Of a DNA stretch of 64,000 nucleotides, positions 1-8,389 are shown in pieces. How positions within the stretch are numbered: position 1 is the first letter of the stretch; the number at the start of each line of letters is the position of its first letter. The notes beneath the pieces were generated by a model. That model ran no database searches. It was not told the DNA's origin and worked only from the letters and a program-made list of their open reading frames with translations. The DNA is from JBBDIK01 sp964640385 (GTDB lineage: Bacteria > Actinomycetota > UBA4738 > JBBDHU01), in contig CAZXFL010000005.1 in NCBI GenBank assembly GCA_964640385.1, forward strand, positions 52,613-116,612, written 5' to 3'. The translations under genes were made by a program, and so were the position numbers.

Positions 1-351
1 GACCTCGAGCCGCACGCCAAGCACCAGTCGGGCGTCGTTGATCGCCGCGAGCCACGCGGTCAGCTCGTCCTCGGGCAGGCGGTCGGCGTCCAGGGTCCGC
101 TCCAATGTCGCCACCGCTTCCAAGCGCTGCGTTGTGAGGTCGTCGCGCACCATGCCGTCGAACGCCCGGTTGTGCTCCTCGTCGTCTATCGAGGCCGGAG
201 GGAAGAGGCGCTTGAACGCTGCGTCGGCCGGATCCGATCCCTCGACGACCTCGCGGAGCATCGCCGGCAAGAGCCTGAGCGCCTCGCGCTCTTCGGCGGA
301 CAGGGTGAGTTTGAAGTCGCCTCGGCGGGTCCGCTTCACGCGTTCGAGCAT
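1..351 (-). CDS. DUF2017 family protein (partial, 3' end outside window)
   Basis: The first 117 codons of a minus-strand gene are visible, beginning MLERVKRTRRGDFKLTLSAE; the rest lies before base 1. The segment has the acidic helical composition of the DUF2017 family. DUF2017 genes commonly follow clpS in actinobacteria. The start codon overlaps the clpS stop by one base (TGATG), so the two genes are translationally coupled. No catalytic motif is visible and the molecular function of the family is not known to me. Assignment rests on sequence character and the clpS neighbour. Confidence 0.8.
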   Translation of the reverse strand, partial: MLERVKRTRRGDFKLTLSAEEREALRLLPAMLREVVEGSDPADAAFKRLFPPASIDDEEHNRAFDGMVRDDLTTQRLEAVATLERTLDADRLPEDELTAWLAAINDARLVLGVRLEV

Positions 352-656
352 CAGCGGTCTTTCTGCATCGTCGCCCAGAGACCGTGCGCATGCAGGCGCG
401 CCACGTCGAACTCGGCCTTTTCCTTCGTCCCGTTCGAAACTACGGCCTTGCCCTTGTGATGCACGTCGAGCATCAGTTTGGTCGCCTTCTCGAGCCCGTA
501 CCCGAACAGCTTCTGGAGCACGAACACGACGTAGGTCATCAGGTTCACGGGGTCGTTCCAGACGATAACCACCCACGGGACATCGGGCTCGACGTCCTCA
601 TCGCCGACGGGGCGATCAACCTCGACCGGGGCCTCGATGACGGTCGACTCGGTCAT
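351..656 (-). CDS. clpS: ATP-dependent Clp protease adaptor ClpS
   Basis: This gene encodes about 101 residues with the ClpS core: a short acidic N-terminal tail, the segment PWVVIVWNDPVNLMTYVVFVL, then a helix with KATKLMLDVHHKGKAVV. ClpS delivers N-degron substrates to the ClpAP or ClpCP unfoldase. The conserved WNDP and the M-x-x-VHxxG region of the family are present. An upstream in-frame start exists at 791, but it would add an unrelated arginine-rich leader overlapping the divergent ATPase gene, so the ATG at 656 is preferred. It is coupled to the downstream DUF2017 gene. Length is normal for the family. Confidence 0.93.
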   Translation of the reverse strand: MTESTVIEAPVEVDRPVGDEDVEPDVPWVVIVWNDPVNLMTYVVFVLQKLFGYGLEKATKLMLDVHHKGKAVVSNGTKEKAEFDVARLHAHGLWATMQKDR

Positions 657-724
657 ACAGGCATCGTGGCACAGCGCCGGGACCGCGACCAGTGCCGGCG
701 CTTCCGGCCCGAGCCCGGGACGGA

Positions 725-730
725 TAGCAT
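725..730 (+). promoter_or_regulatory. -10-like box (TAGCAT), likely leaderless start of the P-type ATPase gene
   Basis: TAGCAT lies seven bases before the ATG at 738 and no Shine-Dalgarno sequence is present. This is the spacing expected for a leaderless actinobacterial mRNA. Inference only. Confidence 0.4.
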
Positions 731-737
731 CGTGCGG

Positions 738-3101
738 ATGGCGACCGAGGCTCCGAAGGACCCGGCGAGGACCGGACTGACCCAGGCCCAAGTCGGCGAA
801 CGGATCGAGCGCGGTGAGGTCAACGACGTGGGCGCCGCGCCCAGCCGCAGCATCTGGTCCATAGTCCGCGAGAACACCCTCACCTGGTTCAACCTGCTGC
901 TCGGCGGCCTCGCGATCATCATCATCGTCGCGGGCTCGCTGCGTGACGCGATGTTCGGTCTGGTCATCATCGCGAACGCCGGCATCGGCATCGTGCAGGA
1001 GTTACGGGCGAAGCGGACGCTCGACCGGCTGGCGGTACTCTCGGCGCCGGCCGCCCGGGTGCTGCGCGACGGCGATGTGCGCGAGATGGGCGTCGGCGAG
1101 GTCGTCTTGGACGACGTGCTGGACCTGCAGGCCGGCGATCAGATCGTGGTCGACGGCTCGGTGCTCACCTCCGAGGGCCTCGAGGTCGACGAGTCGCTCC
1201 TGACCGGCGAAGCCGATCCCGTCGTCAAGACCCCGGGAGACGAGGTGCTCTCCGGAAGCTTCGTGGCGGCCGGTTCGGGGCGCTGCCGCGCGACCCGTGT
1301 CGGTCAAGATGCGTACGCGGCGCAGCTCTCCTCGGAGGCGCGCCGGTTCACGCTGGTCCATTCGGAACTGCGCTCTGGGATCGACCAGATCCTGAAAGTG
1401 ATCGGCATCGCGCTGGTCCCCGCAGCCGCGATCTTGATCTGGAGTCAACTGAGCGCCCATGAGTCGACCGAGGAGGCGATCGCCGGCGCGGTGGCCGGAA
1501 CGGTGGCGATGGTGCCGGAAGGCCTGGTGCTGCTGACGAGCGTCGCGTTCGCGGTCGGCGTCGTGCGTCTGGCCAAGCACCGCGTGTTGGTTCAGGAACT
1601 CGCAGCGATCGAGGTGCTCGCGCGCGTGGACGTGCTCTGCGTCGACAAGACCGGCACGCTCACCGAGGGGAAGCTCGATGTCGAACACCTCGAGATCGTC
1701 GGCGACGACGCCGAGGTACGCGAAGCGCTGGCGGCGTTGGTGGCCGCCGATCCCAACCCGAACGCCACCCTGCGCGCGATCGGCGACACCTTCCCGGATG
1801 CGCCCGATGGCTGGTGGATGCGCGAGGTCGCGCCGTTCTCCTCTGCACGCAAGTGGAGCGGCGCGACCTTCGAGGAGCACGGAACCTGGATCCTCGGGGC
1901 GCCGGACGTGTTGTTCCCCGCGATCGCGACACCGGACGCGGACGAGCTCGCAGGCCGCTGCGAGACGGCGGCGCTCGCGGGCGGACGGGTCGTGCTGGCC
2001 GCGCACAGCCGAGAGTCGTTGGTCGGCACCGACCTGCCGTCCGGTCTCGAGCCTTCCGCCATCGTGGTGCTGGGTGACCGCGTCCGCACGGACGCCGCCC
2101 AAACCCTCGCCTACTTCGCAGAGCAGGATGTCGCCGTGAAGATCATCTCGGGCGACCACCCCGCCACGGTGGCGGCGGTCGCCGGCAAGCTCGACGCTCC
2201 CGGCGCCGGCGACCCGGTCGACGCCCGCGCGCTGCCAGAAGATCTGGATGAGCTGGCAGAGGTACTGGATGAGCGCTCCATCTTCGGGCGCGTCACGCCC
2301 CAGCAGAAGCGGGCGATGGTCGGGGCACTGCAGTCGCGCGGGCATGTGGTGGCGATGACCGGCGACGGCGTCAACGACGTGCTGGCGCTCAAGGACGCCG
2401 ACATCGGCGTCGCGATGGGCTCGGGCGCCGCCGCCACGCGCGCGGTCGCGCAACTCGTGCTGCTCGATTCAACCTTCGATTCCCTCCCGCCGGTCGTGGC
2501 CGAGGGGCGCCGGGTGCTCGGCAACATCGAACGCACCGCGAACCTGTACCTGACGAAATCGACCTACGCATGGCTGCTCGCCGTCGGTATCGGCCTGTTC
2601 GCGTTGCCCTTCCCGTTCCTGCCGCGACACCTGACGCTGGTCGGCGCGCTGACGATCGGGATCCCCTCGTTCTTCCTGGCGCTCGCACCCAACACGGAAC
2701 GCGCGCGGCCCGGGTTCCTGCGGCGCGTCCTGCGTTTCTCCCTCCCCGCAGGTGCGGTCACCGCGGTCGCGACGTTCCTGGCGTACGCCTTGGTCAGCGA
2801 GCAGCCGGGCATCTCGCTGGAAGAAGCGCAGACCACGGCCACGATGGTGCTGGCGTGGGTCGGGCTGCTGATCGTGGGCATCGTGGCGAAGCCACTCGCC
2901 CCGTCGAGACTGATGCTGATCTGGGGCATGGCGGCCACGTTCCTGGCGGTCCTGCTCATCCCGGCGACCCGCGACTTCTTCGCGCTCGAACTGCCGCCGG
3001 CCGTGGACTGGCTGGCCGCGTTCGGCATCGCCGCGATCGTCTGGTCGTTCGCGCGGCTGTTCATCCCCCGGCGCGCGGGCCCGACCCAGGATGGCGACTG
3101 A
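738..3101 (+). CDS. ctpE: CtpE-like cation-transporting P-type ATPase
   Basis: A 787-residue P-type ATPase. In order it shows the N-terminal cation-ATPase segment, two membrane helices, the actuator TGEADP motif (about residue 155), the core-helix motif MVPEGLVLLTS (about 255), the phosphorylation motif DKTGTLTE (about 305), the hinge motif TGDGVNDVLALKDADIG (about 540) and C-terminal membrane helices. The PEGL form and overall layout resemble mycobacterial CtpE, a calcium-importing ATPase; the ion is inferred from that resemblance. An in-frame GTG at 732 is an alternative start, but the ATG at 738 sits seven bases after a TAGCAT box. It diverges from clpS and a hairpin follows the stop. Confidence 0.85.
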   Translation: MATEAPKDPARTGLTQAQVGERIERGEVNDVGAAPSRSIWSIVRENTLTWFNLLLGGLAIIIIVAGSLRDAMFGLVIIANAGIGIVQELRAKRTLDRLAVLSAPAARVLRDGDVREMGVGEVVLDDVLDLQAGDQIVVDGSVLTSEGLEVDESLLTGEADPVVKTPGDEVLSGSFVAAGSGRCRATRVGQDAYAAQLSSEARRFTLVHSELRSGIDQILKVIGIALVPAAAILIWSQLSAHESTEEAIAGAVAGTVAMVPEGLVLLTSVAFAVGVVRLAKHRVLVQELAAIEVLARVDVLCVDKTGTLTEGKLDVEHLEIVGDDAEVREALAALVAADPNPNATLRAIGDTFPDAPDGWWMREVAPFSSARKWSGATFEEHGTWILGAPDVLFPAIATPDADELAGRCETAALAGGRVVLAAHSRESLVGTDLPSGLEPSAIVVLGDRVRTDAAQTLAYFAEQDVAVKIISGDHPATVAAVAGKLDAPGAGDPVDARALPEDLDELAEVLDERSIFGRVTPQQKRAMVGALQSRGHVVAMTGDGVNDVLALKDADIGVAMGSGAAATRAVAQLVLLDSTFDSLPPVVAEGRRVLGNIERTANLYLTKSTYAWLLAVGIGLFALPFPFLPRHLTLVGALTIGIPSFFLALAPNTERARPGFLRRVLRFSLPAGAVTAVATFLAYALVSEQPGISLEEAQTTATMVLAWVGLLIVGIVAKPLAPSRLMLIWGMAATFLAVLLIPATRDFFALELPPAVDWLAAFGIAAIVWSFARLFIPRRAGPTQDGD

Positions 3102-3120
3102 CCCTCCCCGACAACGCGAA

Positions 3121-3144
3121 CGGCCGCCGGTTTCCCGGCGGCCG
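3121..3144. terminator. Hairpin between convergent genes
   Basis: A perfect 10-base stem (CGGCCGCCGG paired with CCGGCGGCCG) closes a TTTC loop between the ATPase stop and the convergent lipoprotein gene. No U-tract follows on either strand, so termination efficiency is uncertain, but position and symmetry fit a bidirectional terminator. Confidence 0.55.
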
Positions 3145-3164
3145 CCGCGTCGACGTACTTCGGA

Positions 3165-4010
3165 TCAGATCCCGGTCTCGACCGTCGCCGATTCCTCGGT
3201 CTCGCCGTAATCGTTGCTCACCTTCAGCGTGACATCGTGGCTCTTGGCGTCGCACTTGATCTTGATGACCTCTTCGCCACCGTTGCCGTTGCCGTCCTCG
3301 GCATCCCCGACCACGACCGTGCCGTCCACCAGGATCTCCCAGGCGGTCGCGTACTTGGTGACGTAGCCGACGCCGAGGTCCTTCTTCTTGCTGCCGTGCT
3401 TGAGGCAGTCGACCCGCTTCTTCACGCTCAGCGAGGTGATCTTCGGACCGTCCTTCTTGGTGGACGGACTTGACGTCGCGCTCGGCTTCGGCGACGCGGT
3501 CGATCCACCCGGGCAGTTGGCGTCGTTCTTGGAACCGTCGGGCATGATCGTGCCGCAGTAGTGCGTGCCGGTCGTGTTGACGCCGTTATCCCGCGCATCG
3601 GTCATGTTCGCGTAGGCCAGGTTCGCGCCGGCGAGGTTCGCGTTCTCGAGGCTGGCCCCCTGCATCCGTGCGCTGTCCAGCGTCGCGCCAGACAGGTTCG
3701 CCTTCCGCAGGTCGGCGCCCCGCAGGTTCGCGTGCCGCAAGTCCGCACCCGACAGGTCCGCACCCTTGAGGTTCGCACCGGCGAGCTCAGCGTGATGCAG
3801 GTTCGCGTTCCTGAGGTCGTCACCGCGGCAGTTCGTCTTCTTCTCGATGACGCAGTCGCCGATCTTCTCCGCAGTCGGCGGAGGGCTGACGTCGGCCGGC
3901 GACGGGGCGGTGACTGGGCTGGTCTGCGCCTGCGGCGACGGTGTGGACTTGCTGGGACACGCCACGAGCAGCAACGAAAGCGCCGCGACGGCCATGAGCA
4001 ATCTCCTCAT
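3165..4010 (-). CDS. Pentapeptide-repeat lipoprotein
   Basis: A 281-residue protein with a lipoprotein signal peptide (LLLVAC lipobox, Cys about residue 18), a Pro/Ser/Thr linker and then about fifteen A(D/N)Lxx pentapeptide repeats (about residues 60-135), which fold as a right-handed quadrilateral beta helix. A second Ser/Pro linker leads to a C-terminal domain of about 95 residues, probably beta-rich, with two cysteines. The start at 4010 is set by an AGGAGG Shine-Dalgarno sequence; longer readings upstream lack one. It is likely anchored to the outer face of the membrane. Function is unknown; pentapeptide proteins range from structural scaffolds to DNA-gyrase mimics, and export argues against the latter. 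Confidence 0.85.
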   Translation of the reverse strand: MRRLLMAVAALSLLLVACPSKSTPSPQAQTSPVTAPSPADVSPPPTAEKIGDCVIEKKTNCRGDDLRNANLHHAELAGANLKGADLSGADLRHANLRGADLRKANLSGATLDSARMQGASLENANLAGANLAYANMTDARDNGVNTTGTHYCGTIMPDGSKNDANCPGGSTASPKPSATSSPSTKKDGPKITSLSVKKRVDCLKHGSKKKDLGVGYVTKYATAWEILVDGTVVVGDAEDGNGNGGEEVIKIKCDAKSHDVTLKVSNDYGETEESATVETGI

Positions 4011-4485
4011 GCTGGCCTCCTCCTTTGGTTCCCGCAGGCGAGCAGCCCCGGGCCCGCACGATGATAGGGCATCCGACGCGCGGTGCGAGCATCCCTCGGC
4101 GGCCAGGTGCCTGGGCCAGCACGGAGGGGACGCCAGCCCCCCGAACCCCTCGACACCGCTCGACTCTCTCCCGCCCCCACACGTAGGCTCCCGGCATGCG
4201 TTCCCAGCGAGCCCTCGGCGAGCGACTCGGATAGGAGGGAACGCCCCTCGCGCGGCCCCAGAAACGCGAAGATCCCGCCTCCTGCAGCACCAGGACGACG
4301 GGTTCTCGCCTTCAGGACATTTCGTTGCCGCCGTACTTTTGGCGACCACATCCTCCCCCGTCGGGGAGAAGGCACCTCGGGTGTCCGTCCCAGGTTGCCG
4401 GGCCCGGCCTTCTGCCGAACCACTCCTGATGCTGGAAATAGCGTACTACATGAGTCCGACAAGGCATCTCTGCAGGCAAGGAGGC
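4011..4485. other. 475-base intergenic region
   Basis: This stretch lies upstream of the pentapeptide lipoprotein and downstream of the HNH gene (both minus strand). It presumably carries the lipoprotein promoter. I see no tRNA, no convincing coding sequence and no repeat. Open frames across it are arginine/proline-rich shadows without ribosome binding sites. Confidence 0.5.
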
Positions 4486-5412
4486 CTATCCGGCCGCCGC
4501 AAGGAATCGCTGAAACCGGGAATCCAACAACTCGCGGTCCGGCCAAGACGGACGACTCCTAGGCACGGTGATCTCCGCGTTGTGGATTCCTTGCAATGCG
4601 TGCCTCAGCGTGGGCCCGTCTACCTCCTCCAGCACGTCCTCCCGTACCTTCACCACGTAGTCGGGCGACACCCCGATCACAAGTCGGTCGAACGCACGGT
4701 GGTGGATCGCGCACATCGCCATCGCGTTCGAGACTCTGGCGGCACCACCCTCGCTGTCGGGATGGATATGGGCCGCATCGAGGAGTTCTGGATGGTGCCG
4801 TAGGCGGCAGAGAGCGCACTGCTCCTCATAGGCGCGGAGCACCAACTTGCGGAAGGGCTCCTGGTGCAGGCGTCGCTTCGCCTCCGCGACCGCGTATTCC
4901 GTCCGCAACGCGATATCGGCAGGATGGGGCGATTCGAGGTCCCACTGCTCACGCAGGTCGTCCGTGATGGCGAGGACGAACTGTCGCATCCCCGGCTCCT
5001 CGCCCACTAGGAACACAGGAAACACAGCCTCGTAGAGCCCCTTCGCGACGCCGTTGAACCACACAAGAGGTTTTCCCTCCCGAAGGATCGCTCTCAGCGA
5101 CCGATTGTCTGAATGGTCCGGGTCGGCACCCTGCCACTTGTACCGCCAGTACCCGTCTTCACCCAGGCCGTCCTCGTACGGACGATCTTCTCCTTCCTCT
5201 CGATAGACAGTCAGGATGCTGAGTGCTGCGTCCATGAAGGCTGGCTTCCAGATTCCCCGACCGGCTGGAGACGTGAGCGGTATCTCCCGACCTCCGAATC
5301 GGAACCCGCGAAGATCCGCACTACGCACGAGGCCGCCCGCACGAGAGACGGCAGACTGGAGGAACTCGAACATCGCCGCCCGCAAGGCATCGTCGTCGTC
5401 GGCCCCTCGCAT
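4486..5412 (-). CDS. HNH endonuclease, predicted restriction-type
   Basis: A 308-residue protein with a C-terminal HNH nuclease domain: a CALC zinc-ligand pair, then AAHIHPDSEGG and NAMAMCAIHHRAFD (about residues 205-255), giving the expected histidines and the asparagine. The N-terminal 190 residues form a separate domain ending in FPVFLVGEEPGMRQFVL. This layout resembles predicted restriction endonucleases of the COG3440 type, in which the N-terminal part recognises DNA. A CATACT box lies six bases before the ATG, suggesting a leaderless transcript. It diverges from the gene at 5494. Base composition in this stretch is less GC-rich than its surroundings. Cleavage of modified or foreign DNA is inferred. 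Confidence 0.8.
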   Translation of the reverse strand: MRGADDDDALRAAMFEFLQSAVSRAGGLVRSADLRGFRFGGREIPLTSPAGRGIWKPAFMDAALSILTVYREEGEDRPYEDGLGEDGYWRYKWQGADPDHSDNRSLRAILREGKPLVWFNGVAKGLYEAVFPVFLVGEEPGMRQFVLAITDDLREQWDLESPHPADIALRTEYAVAEAKRRLHQEPFRKLVLRAYEEQCALCRLRHHPELLDAAHIHPDSEGGAARVSNAMAMCAIHHRAFDRLVIGVSPDYVVKVREDVLEEVDGPTLRHALQGIHNAEITVPRSRPSWPDRELLDSRFQRFLAAAG

Positions 5413-5493
5413 CTGGCGAGTATGCCCGCATGAGCGCGGTCTACGCCAGCCTGGCCTTGCTCTCGAGAGGCCGGATCGGCGATCCTGCCCTTC

Positions 5494-6048
5494 ATGGCCA
5501 ACAAGTTCGAGAAGAGCCAGGCAAACAAGGACACGGAACGCTCTGGGCTCGAGGTGCTTCTCTCAGACGCCCGTTTCCAGGCGCCGTCGCTTGAGGTCAA
5601 GCGTTACATCCTCTCCGCCTGGGAACTCGAGGGAGACTTCGGCACCCAGTCCTTCGACTGCGTGCTCACGCCGGAGCCCGCTCCGGCTATCACGGTCGAG
5701 AACATCGACCTCCACCTCCAGGAGCTACGGCTCGTGGAGATGAAGACAACGAAGAAGCCGATCCGGAGCGTTGCCCTCAACAACTTCTTCTTTGGAGCAA
5801 CCGCGAGGGAGTTCGCCCTGGCGGAGCGCCTCGGGCAACGGTTCATGTTCGCGTTCGTCGTGCTGAACTACGCGAACGAGTACGGGAGACCGTTCGCAGT
5901 CCTCCTCACGCACGATCAGGTTGATGAGCGCACTCGCAAGAAGAGGGTGCAGTACCAGGTGAATTTTCGGTCGGACATCGACGAAAACGCCGAGTCACAT
6001 GAACTCGTCATTTTCGAGGCCCTCGGCGGAAATCCGGCCAGCCTCTAG
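5494..6048 (+). CDS. Unknown protein, possible PD-(D/E)XK nuclease fold
   Basis: A 184-residue protein with no family I recognise with certainty. An aspartate in SFDCVL is followed about 35 residues later by LRLVEMKTTKK, which matches the D...(D/E)xK signature of PD-(D/E)XK nucleases, and a hydrophobic strand (FMFAFVVLNY) follows. It is divergent from the HNH endonuclease 81 bases away, so the two could share a promoter region and a role in defence; this is inference. Its 3' end overlaps the convergent gene at 5995 by 54 bases. Codon use is less GC-biased than in the flanking genes, as expected for recent transfer. Confidence 0.6.
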   Translation: MANKFEKSQANKDTERSGLEVLLSDARFQAPSLEVKRYILSAWELEGDFGTQSFDCVLTPEPAPAITVENIDLHLQELRLVEMKTTKKPIRSVALNNFFFGATAREFALAERLGQRFMFAFVVLNYANEYGRPFAVLLTHDQVDERTRKKRVQYQVNFRSDIDENAESHELVIFEALGGNPASL

Positions 6049-6462
6049 CAAGAAGGCGTGCGCGTATCCCCCTTCGTCGTTGGGATCGTCGGCAGCGACG
6101 AGATGCCCCGGCGAAGCCCTGAGCGTGCTTCGGTCGGTAGGTGGTTCGAGAACCCACCAAACCGCCTGCTCCTTGTCTTTCAGCCACACCGCGGTGTCGA
6201 GATAGCCCTCCGGCGCGATTGACACGCCAACCCAATCCCCCCGAGCACCGACGGGCGTCCAGCTATCCCAACGAAACTCGCCGGCCGATCCAGAATCGTC
6301 GTCAGATTCTTCAAGTTCCCATTGCTCTGACAGCGACAAGACCCGCAATACCCCGACTCGGTTGGCCTCCTCAACAGATACGCATGGACCATGCACCTCG
6401 ACAACGATTACGCCTTCACGAATGATCGCGACGAATCCCCCACGGGCGCCTGCTAGCAGCAC
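5995..6462 (-). CDS. Hypothetical protein
   Basis: A 155-residue acidic protein rich in Trp, Val and Glu with no recognised domain and no signal peptide. It starts 10 bases inside the end of the small gene at 6453-6650, so the two probably form one transcript. Its 3' end overlaps the convergent gene at 5494-6048. Composition (many Asp/Glu, alternating hydrophobics) resembles small beta-rich intracellular proteins, including immunity proteins, but nothing proves such a role. Confidence 0.5.
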   Translation of the reverse strand: MLLAGARGGFVAIIREGVIVVEVHGPCVSVEEANRVGVLRVLSLSEQWELEESDDDSGSAGEFRWDSWTPVGARGDWVGVSIAPEGYLDTAVWLKDKEQAVWWVLEPPTDRSTLRASPGHLVAADDPNDEGGYAHAFLLEAGRISAEGLENDEFM

Positions 6463-6650
6463 GTCGGATCGGCGGACTCAACGACACCCACGCGCTTGAT
6501 CTCGAGAGACGACTCGAGGAGGACGCCGGTATCGAGTTCGCCGCGGTGTTCGTCGAGCCATCCCTCCAGCGCACCGAGTGATACAGCCTCGACTTCCTCC
6601 TCACCTTCGAAGAGGAACGACAGCTCGTACTCGACTCGATACCTCGGCAT
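6453..6650 (-). CDS. Small hypothetical protein (65 aa)
   Basis: A short minus-strand gene beginning MPRYRVEYELSFLFEGEEEV and ending DPTCC. The YRVEYELSFLFEGEEEVEA pattern of alternating hydrophobic and charged residues predicts beta strands, followed by an amphipathic helix. It overlaps the start of the 155-residue gene by 10 bases, suggesting translational coupling. A longer in-frame reading upstream to 6911 is low-complexity and runs antisense into the thermonuclease reading, so the ATG at 6650 is preferred. Function unknown. Confidence 0.5.
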   Translation of the reverse strand: MPRYRVEYELSFLFEGEEEVEAVSLGALEGWLDEHRGELDTGVLLESSLEIKRVGVVESADPTCC

Positions 6651-6687
6651 TGCCGAGAACGTAGCGATCCGGGATCTGATCGTCAGA

Positions 6688-7551
6688 TCAGGTTTCGCAG
6701 CCGCGGCCGTCGTGGTTGCCGTCGAAATCGTGAGGATCCTTGCCCGTGACCTTGAAGTTATGCTCCGGGATCTGTGAGCAATCCAGGTCGGGCGGGTACC
6801 TCGGGATGCACACCCCCGGATAGGACGGATCACAGCCGCCACCTCCGCCGCTGCCGCCTCCGCCTCCCTCGCTACCGCCCGAACCGCGCCGACACCTCCC
6901 CCAGAGCTCACGATGGTGCTTGCGGGCGATGCGTTCGGCCTCGGCGAACCGGTTCGCGTACCTGGTGTTCGGCTCGTAGGGGTAGGCCGTCGCGTACCCC
7001 GCCCGGACGAGCCGCATGTTGAACATGCCTCCGTGCCAGACGTACGCGAGCGTCCGCCCGTAATGATCCTTGTGCTCGACGTCGAAGGTCAGCCGCACCC
7101 GCCGGCCCTCCAGCACCCGAGCGGTGAACGCCGACGCCTCCTTCCCGTAGCATTCGACCGGCTGCCCGGGCGCGACCGACTCCGGCGTGTCGATGCCGAT
7201 CAACCGGATGTCCACCGAACGCCCACCGAACCGGACCTCGATCGTGTCCCCGTCGATCGCGCGGATCACGTACGCGTGGCGGCCCGGCCCTCCGCCGCCG
7301 CTGCCGCCATTGCCATTGCCGTTGCCGTTGCCGCTTCCACCGGTCCCACTGCCTCCCCCGGTCGGTTCGTCCTGGTTCGGCTCGCCCGCGAGCGGAGGCT
7401 CCTCGACGACCTCCTGCCGCTCGGTCTCGCGGTTGCGGAGAACCGACGGGGTCGGCGAAAGCTCCTCCCGAGCACCCGGCGGGGCAGCCGTACAGGCAGT
7501 GAGGGCGACCGCGGCTACCACGAGTCTCGCGAGCATCGCCGATCGATCCAT
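6688..7551 (-). CDS. Secreted thermonuclease (SNase-like) lipoprotein with Excalibur motif
   Basis: A 287-residue exported nuclease. A lipoprotein signal (ALTAC lipobox) leads to a Pro/Glu/Gly-rich linker, then an SNase domain (about residues 92-215) with IDGDTIEV, RLIGIDTPES, the catalytic Arg/Glu region and DHYGRTLAYVW. A second glycine-rich linker leads to a C-terminal Excalibur-type calcium motif ending DFDGNHDGRGCE. It would cleave extracellular DNA or RNA, probably at the cell surface, using calcium. The gene converges on no partner and diverges from the ZIP transporter. MLARLVV at 7536 is an alternative start. Confidence 0.9.
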   Translation of the reverse strand: MDRSAMLARLVVAAVALTACTAAPPGAREELSPTPSVLRNRETERQEVVEEPPLAGEPNQDEPTGGGSGTGGSGNGNGNGNGGSGGGGPGRHAYVIRAIDGDTIEVRFGGRSVDIRLIGIDTPESVAPGQPVECYGKEASAFTARVLEGRRVRLTFDVEHKDHYGRTLAYVWHGGMFNMRLVRAGYATAYPYEPNTRYANRFAEAERIARKHHRELWGRCRRGSGGSEGGGGGSGGGGGCDPSYPGVCIPRYPPDLDCSQIPEHNFKVTGKDPHDFDGNHDGRGCET

Positions 7552-7615
7552 CCCTTCGCAGGCTACGCCCGGGGGTCGTCGCTCGCGAGCGCCGGCTGTG
7601 GTGGAATCACCAGGG

Positions 7616-8374
7616 ATGGGCGAAGCGGCGCTGGCGGGATTCGTAGGGGCATCCTCCCTGATCCTCGGCGCGCTCCTCGGGCTCTACGTGAAGCCGGTCG
7701 CCCGGTACATCCCCTACATCATGGCCTTCGGCGCGGGCGTCCTGATCAGCGCGCTGAGCTTCGAGCTGACCGAGGACGCGTTCCGGCGCGGGGGGTTCGA
7801 CGCGGTCGCGCTTGGCCTGGCCATGGGCGCGGTCCTGTTCGTCGCGATCGACCGGATGGTCCTGCACCGACTCGGGGGCGCGAACCGCAAGCGCTCCGGC
7901 GGGCAGCAGGAAGATGGCGCCCCCGTCGGCATCGTGGTCGGGACCATGCTCGACGCGATCCCCGAGTCGGTCGCCATCGGCGTTGCCGTCTTCGAACACG
8001 GCGCGGTCACGGTCGCACTCCTCGCGGGCGTGTTCCTGTCCAACATCCCTGAGTCGCTCTCGTCGGCGACCGGCCTGATGCGCACGACGATGCACAACCA
8101 GGCCTGGAAGGTCATCGTCCTGTGGGTCGGCGTGGCGATCGCCGCGGCCGTCGCGGCCGCCATCGGCTACGGGGTGGTCGCGCGGTTCGCGCCGGACGCC
8201 GTGCCCTTCATCCAGGCGCTCGCCGCGGGCGCGATCCTGGCGATGCTGGTCGACACCATGATCCCGGAGGCGTTCGAGAAGTCGGGCCGCGACGCGCACG
8301 GACTCATCGGCTTGTGGGCGGTCTTCGGCTACGCCCTGTCGTTCTTCCTGACGAAACTCGGCGCAGGCGCGTAG
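7616..8374 (+). CDS. ZIP family divalent metal transporter
   Basis: A 252-residue integral membrane protein with about eight hydrophobic helices. Helix IV carries MLDAIPESVAIGVAVFEHG and helix V carries LSNIPESLSSATGLM, the paired metal-binding PES segments of the ZIP/ZupT family; a hydrophilic histidine-poor loop lies before them. It most likely imports Zn(II) or related divalent cations across the plasma membrane. The ATG at 7616 gives a start directly at the first membrane helix; longer readings are shadows of the thermonuclease gene. It converges on the SnoaL-like gene with a 15-base gap. Confidence 0.9.
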   Translation: MGEAALAGFVGASSLILGALLGLYVKPVARYIPYIMAFGAGVLISALSFELTEDAFRRGGFDAVALGLAMGAVLFVAIDRMVLHRLGGANRKRSGGQQEDGAPVGIVVGTMLDAIPESVAIGVAVFEHGAVTVALLAGVFLSNIPESLSSATGLMRTTMHNQAWKVIVLWVGVAIAAAVAAAIGYGVVARFAPDAVPFIQALAAGAILAMLVDTMIPEAFEKSGRDAHGLIGLWAVFGYALSFFLTKLGAGA

Positions 8375-8389
8375 GCCGGCGCGACCGCT

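Noticed and set aside
3560..3840. Periodic 15-base repeats resembling a repeat array
   Set aside because: They encode the pentapeptide repeats of the lipoprotein, not a non-coding array or CRISPR.
7290..7350. Short tandem repeat in the thermonuclease gene
   Set aside because: Explained by the Gly/Asn-rich linker coding sequence; not a separate element.
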